A stretch of DNA of 27,599 nucleotides, taken from contig CAXMSE010000098.1 of NCBI GenBank assembly GCA_964196195.1, forward strand, positions 1 through 27,599. The letters are read 5' to 3'. The translations under genes were made by a program, and so were the position numbers. Source of the stretch: OFTM10 sp964196195. GTDB taxonomy: Bacteria > Actinomycetota > Acidimicrobiia > Acidimicrobiales > Aldehydirespiratoraceae. The notes under the pieces are model-generated. The model was not told the DNA's origin. It made no database searches and was given only the letters and a program-made list of their open reading frames with translations. Position 1 is the first letter of the stretch. Each line of letters begins with the position of its first letter. Below, piece by piece: positions 8,998 to 17,054 of the stretch.

Positions 8998-10029
8998 CTA
9001 GCTCTCGACTGTGCCGCGAAGCCGTTCGATCTTGTCGGTGCCGCCCAATACGACCAGTACGTCGCCATTGGCGAGCACGGTGGCGGGGTCGGGATCGGGC
9101 ACATAGCCGTGGTCGTCGTGGCGGATGGCCAGCAGGAGGGGTGGGCTGGCCTCGCTCGCCATCACCTCGCCGACCGGCTTTCCCAGAACTGTCGCACCAT
9201 CAGGGATGGCAACCTCACCGACACGTACGTTGTGCGACTCGTCGTGAAGGATCTCGTCGAGAAACTCCGCCAGCGTGGGGTGCATTGCCAACGCCCCCAT
9301 ACGAGAGCCGCCGATCTCATGGGGGTTGACCACCCGGTCGGCACCGGCTTGATAGAACTTTGCCTCGTTCGACTGTCGGTTGGTGCGGGCCACGATGAAC
9401 AGGTTTGGGTTGAGGGCGCGGGCCGACAAGGTGACATACACATTGTCGGCGTCGGAGTCGAGAGCCGCGATCAGGGTGCTGGCTCGCTCGATTCCGGCCC
9501 GGCGCAGGGTCTCGTCGTCGGTGGCCTCGCCGGTGACGACGAGATGATTCACATCGAGGTCCTCGGCCCGATCGATGATGACGACCTCGGCACCATGGCG
9601 AGCCACATAGTGGCTGATCGCTCGTCCCACCCGGCCTGCGCCGGTGATGATCATGTGACCGCTCATGTGATCGATCATTCGTTGTTCCTTCCGAACTTGG
9701 AATCCATGGTTGATCGAGCCTTCTACAAAAGCCTCGACCATCACCCCGAGTGTGTAGAGAGCCCCGCTCACGCCAAAGAACACGAGCAGCAGGGTGAAGG
9801 TGCGATACGACTGATCGATCTCGTCGGCGGGGCCGACCTCGCTGAAGCCCACCGTCGTCACAGTGATGGCTGTCTGATAGATGGCATCGAACGTGCCCAG
9901 ACCGAGCAGCCGGTAACCGATCACTCCCACCGCCATGATCAGAGCCAGCACAGCGAGTCCGACACGGACGCGGTACCAGGGATCAGTCCGCGGTGGGCGA
10001 CCCGGGACGACTAGGAATGGCAGCTTCAC
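8998..10029 (-). CDS. Potassium channel with cytoplasmic RCK (TrkA-N/TrkA-C) domains
   Basis: A 343-residue two-helix K+ channel subunit. TM1 spans about residues 22-42, a pore loop carries the selectivity filter TTVGF (58-62), and TM2 spans about 77-98. A Rossmann RCK/TrkA-N domain with GAGRVG (130-135) and the ligand-facing Asp of VVIIDRAEDL comes next. The C-terminal 80-90 residues form a TrkA-C domain. The filter reads TVGF instead of TVGY, a common bacterial variant. Tetramers gate K+ flux in response to nucleotide or Ca2+ bound at the RCK ring. The start is GTG at 10029, preceded by a TAGAAC hexamer and no Shine-Dalgarno sequence. It lies upstream of the cupredoxin gene with a 128-bp regulatory-looking gap, so the two are probably transcribed separately. 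Confidence 0.9.
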   Translation of the reverse strand: MKLPFLVVPGRPPRTDPWYRVRVGLAVLALIMAVGVIGYRLLGLGTFDAIYQTAITVTTVGFSEVGPADEIDQSYRTFTLLLVFFGVSGALYTLGVMVEAFVEGSINHGFQVRKEQRMIDHMSGHMIITGAGRVGRAISHYVARHGAEVVIIDRAEDLDVNHLVVTGEATDDETLRRAGIERASTLIAALDSDADNVYVTLSARALNPNLFIVARTNRQSNEAKFYQAGADRVVNPHEIGGSRMGALAMHPTLAEFLDEILHDESHNVRVGEVAIPDGATVLGKPVGEVMASEASPPLLLAIRHDDHGYVPDPDPATVLANGDVLVVLGGTDKIERLRGTVES

Positions 10030-10035
10030 GGCTCC

Positions 10036-10041
10036 GTTCTA
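10036..10041 (-). promoter_or_regulatory. -10-like element (TAGAAC) for the K+ channel gene
   Basis: On the minus strand TAGAAC ends 6 nt before the GTG at 10029. This is the same geometry as the other proposed leaderless starts, but the final T of the -10 consensus is a C here. Confidence 0.3.
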
Positions 10042-10044
10042 GTC

Positions 10045-10069
10045 GAGTCGGCGACCCGACCCACGACTC
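10045..10069. terminator. Inverted repeat GAGTCG / CGACTC downstream of the TauE gene
   Basis: Arms at 10045-10050 and 10064-10069 enclose a 13-nt loop in the 55-bp gap after the TauE/SafE stop at 10085 (minus). It could end the MFS-NTF2-TauE transcript. There is no T-tract and the loop is long, so the call is weak. Confidence 0.3.
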
Positions 10070-10084
10070 TGCCGGGAGCGCCGG

Positions 10085-10825
10085 TCAACCCATCGCTCGT
10101 ATGAACAGCGATACCGCCGAAACGGCCAGCAGACCCAATACCACCCGCTCGAAAAGCTGCCCGTCGAGTCGGGAACGTAGGCGGGTACCGATCGGGATCA
10201 CCGTCACGGTGGCCATGAGCGCCAGAGCCGACGCGCCGAGACGGTCACGGTCGAGCTTGCCTCCGAGGGCCAGTACGGCGAGCTGGGCCACTCCTGCGAG
10301 CAGGAAGAGCAGGGTGATGGAGAAGACGTATGCGTCCTTCCCGAGGCGGTAGCCGTGGAACCACATGGCCACGACGGGCCCCGAGATGCCCATCGATCCC
10401 TGCATGATTCCCGCGGTTGTTCCGGCCAGCGGCGCCCACCGACGCGTGGTGGCCGGCGCGAGGCGAAGCTCCGGGCGGCGTAGGTACTGCAACAGGTACG
10501 CAGTGATCGTGGCGGCAAGGACGATGAGAAGTGGTCGGGCGGGCACAGACACGAGCAGGACGGTGCCGAGCACCGCTCCCGCTGTCGACGTGAGAGCCAG
10601 CACGGGGAGGTCACGAGTCTCATGACGAGCGTGCCGGACGTGCAAGTTGAGCATGGTGTTGGCCACTACGTTCGGCAGAGCGATCACCGCCACCGCCGCC
10701 TCGACACCGATGAAGAAGCTGAGGAGAGGGATGGCGACCTGCGGGTACCCCATCCCGGTCACGCTCTTGACGAATGATCCGAGGAGTGATGCGATTACGA
10801 CGACGACTAGATCGGTCTCGGTCAT
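10085..10825 (-). CDS. TauE/SafE-family membrane transporter
   Basis: A 246-residue integral membrane protein with about seven or eight hydrophobic helices. It opens with an N-terminal segment containing GSFVKSVTGMGYPQVAIPLL, the pattern of the first TauE/SafE half-repeat, and carries the second-half motif AGTTAGIMQGSMGISGPVVA. The family exports or imports sulfite, sulfoacetate and other organic or sulfur anions; the substrate here is unknown. Its ATG overlaps the TGA of the NTF2-like gene by 4 nt (ATGA at 10825-10822), so the two are translationally coupled. Confidence 0.85.
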   Translation of the reverse strand: MTETDLVVVVIASLLGSFVKSVTGMGYPQVAIPLLSFFIGVEAAVAVIALPNVVANTMLNLHVRHARHETRDLPVLALTSTAGAVLGTVLLVSVPARPLLIVLAATITAYLLQYLRRPELRLAPATTRRWAPLAGTTAGIMQGSMGISGPVVAMWFHGYRLGKDAYVFSITLLFLLAGVAQLAVLALGGKLDRDRLGASALALMATVTVIPIGTRLRSRLDGQLFERVVLGLLAVSAVSLFIRAMG

Positions 10826-11193
10826 TCCCAGTCGAGGTCGGTCTGGTGCAGCATCCAGGACTCGGCGACCACTCCGTTTTCGATGCGGAAATGACCCAAC
10901 CAGCTGATTGTCACCGGATTGCCGGTGCCCAGGTCGATGCCCTTCATCCGGACCCGTCCGTAGACCATGTCGCCGACCGTGGCGAGGTCGTCGACGGATA
11001 GTTCGGTTCCCTTGAGATGACCCAGCGACTTCACCACCTGGGCCGCGAACTCGGTTGGAGCCATGCGGGTGGTGCCCTCGCGCCCGTGGCGCACGTACGG
11101 GTCGGCGACGAGGGTAGCGAGGGTGTCGGGGTCACGAACGAGCCAGGCGGCATGCCAGAGTCGGACGATGGGGTTGTCGGCGTGGTCGGTCAC
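10822..11193 (-). CDS. NTF2-like (SnoaL-type) protein
   Basis: A 123-residue protein of the NTF2-like fold: N-terminal helix (WHAAWLVRDPDTLATLV), DPYVRHG, and C-terminal strands with WLGHFRIENGVVAESWMLHQ. Such proteins are small cone-shaped enzymes or ligand carriers; no catalytic residue can be assigned with confidence. I chose the GTG at 11193 because GAGAGGAG lies just upstream and because the frame beyond it (to about 11319) runs into the end of the MFS gene. Its stop overlaps the ATG of the TauE gene, and the MFS gene ends 10 nt upstream, so it is the middle gene of a three-gene operon. Confidence 0.75.
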   Translation of the reverse strand: MTDHADNPIVRLWHAAWLVRDPDTLATLVADPYVRHGREGTTRMAPTEFAAQVVKSLGHLKGTELSVDDLATVGDMVYGRVRMKGIDLGTGNPVTISWLGHFRIENGVVAESWMLHQTDLDWE

Positions 11194-11203
11194 GGCGCTC
11201 CTC

Positions 11204-12442
11204 TCACAATGCGGGGATCTTGGTTTGGGTGATACGGCGTCGCCAGACGGCTCCGAGCAGGCTGGCGGCCAGCACCGCCACACCCATCCCGACCATCGTC
11301 TCACGAAGCCCGGCCGCATCGGCGATGATGCCGAACGGAAGCGCCGCGAGTCCGAAGGCGCTGTAGCTGAACATGATCAGCGACTGGACTCGACCGTGGT
11401 ACTCCATGTCGGCGATCGAGAGCACGAGCGACCCGTTGAGCGACTGGAATGCCGACATCGAGGCACCCAGGCCGAACATAACGATCGAGGCAGCCCAGAA
11501 GTTTGGCATGATCGCGAAGACGATCACGAAGATGCCGATGGCCACCCCCGCACGACCCTGGAGGAGAGTGAGACGTCTCCGGTCGGTGCTGGCGAGTGCG
11601 ACAGCGGTGATCACAGCGCCGATTGCCGCCGCCGCGGTGAGGTAGCCGAGGAACACGGGTCCACGGTCGAACAGGTCCGATACCACCGCAGGCAGGAAGA
11701 CCACGTGCCCGAATCCGAACATGATGACCAGCAGCGACATGGTGAGGAGGCGAACGAGCTCGGGTCTGGCTCGTACGTAGCTGAACCCATCGCGAAGATC
11801 GTTGATCGGAGAACGGGTTGGTGCTCGGGTGGGCGCTCCCAGAGGAAGGGTGAGCGTGAGTACTACCGACACCGCCGAAAGTGCGGCCGAGAGGTAGTAG
11901 ACACCGTCTACCCCGACGGCGCTGATCCCGATCATCACGCCGGCCACCGCCGGGCCGACCACCCGGCTGGCCTGGGTGCTCATCGTGCCGAGAATGATCG
12001 CGTTGGTGAGAAGGTCGCGGTCGACGAGATCGGCGGTCATCGCGATCCGGGCCGGGGCGAGGATTGAGATACTCGACCCGCCCACCACCGATGCAGCCAC
12101 CAGCATCCAGTAGGCGATAACACCGGTCTCGATGGTTATGGCAAGCGTGAATGCGGTGACGGTGTTGACGAGTTGGGTGACTATGAGAATGGTGCGCTTG
12201 TTGAACCGGTCGGCCAGCACGCCACCGACGGGGATGGCAATGAGCCCGGCAATGCCAAAACCGATGAGCACCCCGCCGAGGGCAGTGTTGGTGCCGGTGA
12301 GCTCGAAGGCCAACCAGCTGCGTGCGATCTGCTGGGTCTGCATCGCGAGGAAGACGAATACTCCACCCCACCAGAGGCGTTTGAATTCAGGAATGCGTAG
12401 CGACTCGAATCGGGCGGGTGCGGTGCCTCCTTCCTCGGTCAT
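11204..12442 (-). CDS. MFS transporter, EntS-like exporter type
   Basis: A 412-residue major facilitator with about 12 transmembrane helices. The motif GVLADRFNKRTIL after helix 2 is the MFS signature loop. A central cytoplasmic loop (about residues 195-220, APTRAPTRSPINDLRDGFSY) separates two six-helix halves. The N-terminal FRIPEFKRLW-type start (SLRIPEFKRLWWGG) and overall layout resemble the EntS/MFS_3 exporters of siderophores or drugs, but the substrate is unknown. It is the first gene of a minus-strand operon with the NTF2-like and TauE/SafE genes. Transcription likely begins at the ATG itself, because TAGCTT sits 6 nt upstream and no ribosome binding site is visible. Confidence 0.85.
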   Translation of the reverse strand: MTEEGGTAPARFESLRIPEFKRLWWGGVFVFLAMQTQQIARSWLAFELTGTNTALGGVLIGFGIAGLIAIPVGGVLADRFNKRTILIVTQLVNTVTAFTLAITIETGVIAYWMLVAASVVGGSSISILAPARIAMTADLVDRDLLTNAIILGTMSTQASRVVGPAVAGVMIGISAVGVDGVYYLSAALSAVSVVLTLTLPLGAPTRAPTRSPINDLRDGFSYVRARPELVRLLTMSLLVIMFGFGHVVFLPAVVSDLFDRGPVFLGYLTAAAAIGAVITAVALASTDRRRLTLLQGRAGVAIGIFVIVFAIMPNFWAASIVMFGLGASMSAFQSLNGSLVLSIADMEYHGRVQSLIMFSYSAFGLAALPFGIIADAAGLRETMVGMGVAVLAASLLGAVWRRRITQTKIPAL

Positions 12443-12448
12443 CGCCCG

Positions 12449-12454
12449 AAGCTA
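12449..12454 (-). promoter_or_regulatory. -10-like element (TAGCTT) for the MFS operon
   Basis: On the minus strand TAGCTT (TAnnnT) ends 6 nt before the ATG at 12442, with no Shine-Dalgarno sequence. It shares the 79-bp divergent gap with the promoter of the DinB-like gene. Confidence 0.4.
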
Positions 12455-12510
12455 GTTCGCCACGTTGCACTCGCCGTGTTCCGACGCGATCATCCAGGTC
12501 CATGTGGAAC

Positions 12511-12516
12511 CACAAT
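12511..12516 (+). promoter_or_regulatory. -10-like element (CACAAT) for the DinB-like gene
   Basis: CACAAT ends 5 nt before the ATG at 12522, the same layout as CATAAT before the nuclease gene. It supports 12522 over the upstream TTG (12465) or GTG (12504). Confidence 0.3.
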
Positions 12517-12521
12517 CAGAG

Positions 12522-13145
12522 ATGATCGACGAGCAGGCGGCGCTGATCGCCGAGCGGGCGGCCTTCTACACGATGCTCACGGGCCTGGCCGACGACGATT
12601 GGAACGTCGCTTCGCTGTGCGACGGTTGGAGGATCCGAGACGTCGCGGCCCATGCCCATCTGGGTGCCACCATGAGCATTCCCGTCGCCCTGTTGGGGCT
12701 GGTGCGGGCGCGGGGCAGCTTCGAGCGTTTCATGGAGTCCCACGTGCCTTCCGAGGGCTCCCGGCCTGTGGCCGAGATTCTCGCCATCTGGAGCGATGCC
12801 GCCAATTCGGCGAGGGTCCCACCATCGATCAAGCGGGTCGACCAAGCCATCGATGCCTTTGTGCACCATCACGACATCGCGGTCCCACTTGCTCGTCCGG
12901 TGCCGTCGGATCCTGGTCGTCTCCGATGGATGGCCGATGGGCTGGTGGGCAGCGGTAGACCCATCGGAGGCGGGGCCAGGGTAGAAGGTCTTCAACTGAT
13001 CGCCAGCGACATCGACTGGCACTACGGCACCGGCCCGGAGGTCACCGGGCCGGTTGCTGCGATCATCCTCGCGGGGTGTGGGCGGCGGGCGCTCGACAAC
13101 CAGCTGTCGGGCCGCGGACTCATCGAACTCCAGCGCCGGGGTTGA
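12522..13145 (+). CDS. Maleylpyruvate isomerase/DinB-like (mycothiol-dependent type) protein
   Basis: A 207-residue protein of the actinobacterial maleylpyruvate-isomerase-like family, a DinB-type four-helix bundle. The diagnostic CDGWRIRDVAAHA lies near residue 33, and the later histidines of VHHHDI match the metal-binding pattern. Members use Zn or another divalent metal and, in characterised cases, mycothiol as thiol cofactor. The actual substrate here is unknown. The start is uncertain: the frame is open from a TTG at 12465 with a GTG at 12504, but ATG 12522 begins the conserved region (MIDEQAALIAER) and has a -10-like hexamer in leaderless position. It diverges from the MFS gene, and an SDR gene follows 70 nt downstream. 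Confidence 0.75.
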   Translation: MIDEQAALIAERAAFYTMLTGLADDDWNVASLCDGWRIRDVAAHAHLGATMSIPVALLGLVRARGSFERFMESHVPSEGSRPVAEILAIWSDAANSARVPPSIKRVDQAIDAFVHHHDIAVPLARPVPSDPGRLRWMADGLVGSGRPIGGGARVEGLQLIASDIDWHYGTGPEVTGPVAAIILAGCGRRALDNQLSGRGLIELQRRG

Positions 13146-13202
13146 CGTATGGCTTCTTTTGGCGAACGCTGAAGTACTTACTCGAACTCGTAGCGATCCA
13201 TG

Positions 13203-13208
13203 AAAGGA
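13203..13208 (+). promoter_or_regulatory. Ribosome binding site (AAAGGA)
   Basis: AAAGGA ends 7 nt before the ATG at 13216 and supports that start for the second SDR gene. Confidence 0.5.
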
Positions 13209-13215
13209 CTCAGCG

Positions 13216-14031
13216 ATGTCACCGGAGGAAGCGGCGAAAGACAGTCCGGCGGTTTACAAGCCGCTCGGCACAAGCCCCAAGCTCGAGGGCAAGGTATTCG
13301 TGGTCACCGGGGGCAATGGTGGCATCGGGCTCGCTCTAGCCGAGGGGATAACCGCGGCCGGCGGTTCGGTCGCTCTCTGGGGTCGAAATGGCGACAAGAA
13401 CGCCAAAGCTGTCGATCATCTTCTCGCTTCCGGCGCGGCGGCCCGGGCCTTTGTGTGCGATGTGAGCGACGAGGCCGAAGTGATCGAGACCATGGACCGC
13501 ACCATTGCCGGCTTCGGTCGCATCGACGGCCTGTTCGCCAACGCCGGCCATGGGGGAGTGAGCAAGCCCTTCGTCGAGCTCGAGCTCGACGAGTGGCGCG
13601 AGGTGATGGCCGTCAACCTCGACGGGGTCTTTCTCACCCTGAGAGAGGCCGCCCGCCGTCTGGTGGCCCAGGGTGAAGGTGGGAGCCTGGTGGCGGTGTC
13701 GTCCATCTCCGCCATCCACGGCGCGGCGGGCAACGATGCTTACGGCGCCTCGAAGACCGCGCTCAACGGTCTTACCCGTTCGCTGGCTGTGGGCCTGGCC
13801 CGCTATGGGATTCGAGCCAACTCGCTCCTACCGGGTTGGACGATCACCGACCTTGCTTCGTACGCATACGAAAACGATCGATTTCGAGACGCAACGATTC
13901 GCCGTACCCCGGTTCGGCGTTGGGCCGATCCGAGCGAGTTCGGCGCCATCGGCGCTTTCCTCGCCGACCCTGCGTTGACCTACCACACTGGCCAGGAGCT
14001 CGTGGTCGACGGCGGCTACACGGTGTTCTGA
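13216..14031 (+). CDS. Short-chain dehydrogenase/reductase (FabG-like)
   Basis: A 271-residue classical SDR with a roughly 25-residue N-terminal extension before the Rossmann fold. It has TGGNGGIG at 31-38, ANAG (108-111) in place of NNAG, catalytic Ser163, Tyr176 and Lys180 (YGASK), and the C-terminal TGQELVVDGGYTVF typical of FabG-like enzymes. NAD(P)-dependent oxidation or reduction of an alcohol/carbonyl pair is expected; the substrate is unknown. It has its own ribosome binding site 70 nt after the DinB-like gene and may be cotranscribed with it. Its last 16 bp overlap the end of the convergent NTF2-like gene. Confidence 0.85.
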   Translation: MSPEEAAKDSPAVYKPLGTSPKLEGKVFVVTGGNGGIGLALAEGITAAGGSVALWGRNGDKNAKAVDHLLASGAAARAFVCDVSDEAEVIETMDRTIAGFGRIDGLFANAGHGGVSKPFVELELDEWREVMAVNLDGVFLTLREAARRLVAQGEGGSLVAVSSISAIHGAAGNDAYGASKTALNGLTRSLAVGLARYGIRANSLLPGWTITDLASYAYENDRFRDATIRRTPVRRWADPSEFGAIGAFLADPALTYHTGQELVVDGGYTVF

Positions 14032-14417
14032 ACGCTTGTCGACGGCGCCGCCGGGGTGTCCTGGCTGAAGACGTTCAGCCAGTCCGTGCCCGACCTCGAC
14101 CACAGCGAGCTCACATACATTGTTTCGGACTCGCCGACCCTGCCGCCTTGAAGCCGCCGCCAGTCGGCGCGGTACGACAAGAGGACGTGATCATTTGTGA
14201 TCACGCGGAGCACGGCCTCCGAGAGGGTGTATTCGGCGGCAGTAGGTCCATTGCTCAGCTGGCCGGCATGGTCTGACCGGTCCGAGAAGCCGCTCGGGTA
14301 GACGCCGAGGAAATCCGACGAAAGTAGTCGGGAGTCGGCATCCGGGTCCCCATCGCACAGGGCCCTCCAGACGCCCTGCTCGAGGTGCACGAAGGAGTCG
14401 AGGGTCAGATCTGTCAT
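14016..14417 (-). CDS. NTF2-like (DUF4440-type) small protein
   Basis: A 133-residue protein: N-terminal helices (LTLDSFVHLEQGVWRALCDGD), a GVYPSGF segment, then antiparallel strands ending SSLWSRSGTDWLNVFSQDTP. This is the usual pattern of DUF4440/SnoaL-like NTF2 folds. The function is unknown and no catalytic motif can be named. I chose the ATG at 14417 (MTDLTL) because CAGAAT lies 5 nt upstream in leaderless position; ATGs at 14430 and 14471 are alternatives. The gene is convergent with the SDR and overlaps its last 16 bp. It follows phnE on the same strand after a 50-bp gap, so readthrough from the transporter operon is possible. Confidence 0.7.
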   Translation of the reverse strand: MTDLTLDSFVHLEQGVWRALCDGDPDADSRLLSSDFLGVYPSGFSDRSDHAGQLSNGPTAAEYTLSEAVLRVITNDHVLLSYRADWRRLQGGRVGESETMYVSSLWSRSGTDWLNVFSQDTPAAPSTSVQNTV

Positions 14418-14422
14418 AGCCC

Positions 14423-14428
14423 ATTCTG
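14423..14428 (-). promoter_or_regulatory. -10-like element (CAGAAT) for the NTF2-like gene
   Basis: On the minus strand CAGAAT ends 5 nt before the ATG at 14417, matching the spacing at the DinB-like gene. No Shine-Dalgarno sequence is visible. Confidence 0.3.
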
Positions 14429-14467
14429 GCATCAGGGATCCTGGCCAAACGACCCCAAACCCCGAGA

Positions 14468-15370
14468 TCAACGAATCTGGATACCGGTCAGATCGTTGAG
14501 GGCTTCGGCATCACGCGAGCCGTCGTCGGTCTTGCGGCCACCGCCCAGGATGATCCGTCGCCGCACGGCCGATGAGATCGTGTCGATGATGAGCACCACC
14601 ACCACGGTGAATATCAACACGGCGCCGACTGCGTCGAAGTTGCGGAAGTTGAGTTGCTGGACCAGTTCCGAGCCGACCCCGCCGGCCCCGATCATGCCGA
14701 GCACCGCGGAGGCGCGGATATTGATCTCGAAACGGAACAACCAGTAGGAGACCACGACCGGAAGGACCTGGGGCAGAACCCCCCACCGCATCCCGGAAAT
14801 CCAGCGACCCCCGCACGCCTCCACTGCTTCGATGGGTCCGGTATCCGCCGATTCGATGGTCTCGGTAGACAACTTGCCGAGGGTGCCGACCGAATGCAGG
14901 CCGATGGCGAGTGCGCCAGCCCACGGTCCGAGACCGGTGACTGCGAGCAGTACGACGGCGACGATTAGTTCGGGTACGGCGCGGATGGCGTTGAACAATT
15001 GCCGAACCGGCACCCTGATCCACATCGGAGCGACATTGGTAGCCGCAAGAAAGGCAAGCGGCAGCGAAATCGTGGCCGCGATGATCGTGCCGATCCAGGC
15101 AATGTAGACAGACTCGAACACCTTGCCGATCACGCCGCGCTCGATCTCCCCGGAGAAGTCTGGGGGGAACATGAACCGGAAGATCTTCCAAGCATCTCCG
15201 GGGGCTGAGGTGAGCCGTTCCATCGAGATGTCGAGTCCGCTGATCGACCAGGTCACCGCGACGATGAGCAAGACGAGAAGAGCGATTCGACGCGGGATCG
15301 TCCCCGATGGGGGTGTGGGGCGCTCAGCTCGATCCGGGGGATGGGTTTGGTCGGTCGTCGGCGTAGTCAC
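14468..15370 (-). CDS. phnE: Phosphonate/phosphite-type ABC transporter permease (second phnE)
   Basis: A 300-residue inner-membrane permease. A cytoplasmic N-terminus rich in Pro and Thr is followed by about six hydrophobic helices. The ATPase-docking EAA loop reads EAVEACGGRWISGMRWGVLP, as in PhnE proteins. It pairs with the other PhnE to form the membrane channel of the importer. It starts at a GTG (15370) that lies 1 nt after the stop of the first permease gene, so its translation is probably coupled. It is the last gene of the phnD-phnC-phnE-phnE operon. Two separate phnE genes are common in phosphonate or phosphite importers. Confidence 0.88.
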   Translation of the reverse strand: MTTPTTDQTHPPDRAERPTPPSGTIPRRIALLVLLIVAVTWSISGLDISMERLTSAPGDAWKIFRFMFPPDFSGEIERGVIGKVFESVYIAWIGTIIAATISLPLAFLAATNVAPMWIRVPVRQLFNAIRAVPELIVAVVLLAVTGLGPWAGALAIGLHSVGTLGKLSTETIESADTGPIEAVEACGGRWISGMRWGVLPQVLPVVVSYWLFRFEINIRASAVLGMIGAGGVGSELVQQLNFRNFDAVGAVLIFTVVVVLIIDTISSAVRRRIILGGGRKTDDGSRDAEALNDLTGIQIR

Positions 15371-15371
15371 A

Positions 15372-16208
15372 TCACACCAACCGCTTGCGGATGGCCACCG
15401 AGATCTGCTCGATGATGATGACGACGACGAAGATCAGGATGAGAATGCCGAGCACCCTGTCGAACTGGAAGACCTGGCGCTGGGTCTCGATCACCCTGCC
15501 GATGCCCCCAGCACCGACCAGCCCGATCACCAGCGAGGCCCGTATGTTCAACTCGAAAACATACAACGCATAGGCCACATAGGCAGGAAACACGGTGGGA
15601 AGAACCCCTGTGCGCACCGCTGGAATGTGGCGGCCGCCGGCGGCCTTGGCGGCCTCGAGGGGTCGGGGGTCGGCACCGTCGATGGTCTCGCTGAAGAGCT
15701 TCACCATCACCGCGAGCGAGAAGATCGACAAAGCCCATGCGCCGGCGAAGGCACCGATGCCGATGGCAACCACCAACAGCTTGGCCCAGAACAGATCGGG
15801 CACGGCACGGATCACGTTCATCGCGACCTTGCTCACGACATAGATCGGCCAGTTCGGAGAAGTGAGCCGAGACATGGCGAAGGAGATCGGGAGCGCCAAG
15901 CTGCACCCGATGAGGGAGGAGATGATGGCGATCTGGAATGTCTCCAGCAGGGGATCGATGACGTTTCGCCGGTTGAAGACCCAGTCCCAGGGGATCGGCC
16001 AGAACAGGGACCAGATCTTGCCCTTGTCCCAGATGGTGTCTTGGAATGGGTTGTCGGGCAGATTGCCGAGGTTCACGACTGTGGAGATAGTGAACCCCAC
16101 CTTGCGCCCCGCGAAGATCGTGAACGCGATCAGCCCGGCGGCCACCACAAAGCTGCGAATTCGGGGTCGGGGTCGCGTGGGTCTATCCACCGCGGCCGCC
16201 ACGCTCAT
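15372..16208 (-). CDS. phnE: Phosphonate/phosphite-type ABC transporter permease (first phnE)
   Basis: A 278-residue permease paralogous to its downstream neighbour. It has about six transmembrane helices, and the EAA loop reads EAAKAAGGRHIPAVRTGVLP. Near the C-terminus both permeases share a RASLVIGLVGAGGIG-like segment, which suggests duplication. Its ATG overlaps the phnC stop by one base (TAATG at 16210-16206). It acts with PhnC and the second PhnE in the inner membrane. Confidence 0.88.
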   Translation of the reverse strand: MSVAAAVDRPTRPRPRIRSFVVAAGLIAFTIFAGRKVGFTISTVVNLGNLPDNPFQDTIWDKGKIWSLFWPIPWDWVFNRRNVIDPLLETFQIAIISSLIGCSLALPISFAMSRLTSPNWPIYVVSKVAMNVIRAVPDLFWAKLLVVAIGIGAFAGAWALSIFSLAVMVKLFSETIDGADPRPLEAAKAAGGRHIPAVRTGVLPTVFPAYVAYALYVFELNIRASLVIGLVGAGGIGRVIETQRQVFQFDRVLGILILIFVVVIIIEQISVAIRKRLV

Positions 16209-17017
16209 TACTCGGAGTCCGGGTCGGTGGGCGGGTCGGTGCCGGCCACGGCGGCTTCGGCGAGTAGGTCCTCGTGCGAAATCGGCCTTCCGTAGATTTC
16301 GGTGAAGGTGTCGTCGGTGACGTCGGCAACGTCTCCATCGAAGACCAGGTATCCGTCGCGCAGGCCTATGAGCCGGCGACCGTACTCTCGAGCCAGGTCG
16401 AGGAAATGGAGATTAATGAGGGTAGTGATGCCGAGGTCCTGATTGATCCGCCTCAGATCGCCCATCACTTGGCGGCTGGTGACCGGATCCAGGGCAGCGA
16501 CCGGCTCATCGGCGAGCATCACGCTCGGCTCCTGAGCGAGCGCTCGAGCTATACCTACGCGCTGCTGCTGCCCACCGGACAGGTCGGACGCCCGCACGTA
16601 GGCCTTGTCGACGATGCTGACCCTCTCGAGGGCCTGCATTGCCACCTCACGGTCGGCGGCGGGCCACAGGCCGAGGGTGGATCGCCACGCGGGCACAGCG
16701 GATAGACGGCCCATCAGCACATTGTTGAGTACCGATGTGCGGTTGACCAGATTGAAGGTCTGGAAGATCATGCCGATCTTGGAGCGCACTGCTCTGAGTT
16801 CGGCGGCGGATGCGCCGACCACCTCGGTTCCATCCATGGTGATGGAACCTTCGGAGGCCGGCACAAGACCGTTGAGAGCTCTGAGAAGAGTCGACTTGCC
16901 GGCACCCGACAGCCCGACCACCACGACGAACTCGCCGTCCTCGATCGTTAGATCGATATCGCGTAGCGCCTTCACGCCGCCTCGGTAGGTGACTGAGACG
17001 TTTTCGAAGCGAATCAT
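16208..17017 (-). CDS. phnC: ABC transporter ATP-binding protein PhnC
   Basis: A 269-residue ATPase that drives uptake. It shows Walker A GLSGAGKST (35-43), the Q-loop Gln86 (MIFQTFN), the signature LSGGQQQRVGIARAL starting at 146, and Walker B VMLADEP (166-172). The order and the flanking phnD and phnE genes identify it as PhnC-type. The gap to phnD is 37 nt. No clear Shine-Dalgarno sequence precedes the ATG, so translation may depend on transcription through from phnD. Confidence 0.9.
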   Translation of the reverse strand: MIRFENVSVTYRGGVKALRDIDLTIEDGEFVVVVGLSGAGKSTLLRALNGLVPASEGSITMDGTEVVGASAAELRAVRSKIGMIFQTFNLVNRTSVLNNVLMGRLSAVPAWRSTLGLWPAADREVAMQALERVSIVDKAYVRASDLSGGQQQRVGIARALAQEPSVMLADEPVAALDPVTSRQVMGDLRRINQDLGITTLINLHFLDLAREYGRRLIGLRDGYLVFDGDVADVTDDTFTEIYGRPISHEDLLAEAAVAGTDPPTDPDSE

Positions 17018-17054
17018 CGTGGTTGGTCGGTGTCGATTGCCAGTTGTTCGACTA

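Noticed and set aside
11194..11319. N-terminal extension of the NTF2-like gene
   Set aside because: The extra 42 codons overlap the end of the MFS gene and lack conserved sequence; GTG 11193 has a good ribosome binding site.
11063..12067. 334-codon plus-strand frame inside the MFS gene
   Set aside because: It is a hydrophilic Arg/Asp/Glu/His-rich shadow of the MFS helices with no family resemblance.
15123..16295. 390-codon plus-strand frame across the phnE genes
   Set aside because: It is antisense to two clear permeases, very rich in Asp, His, Arg and Gly, and has no start signal.
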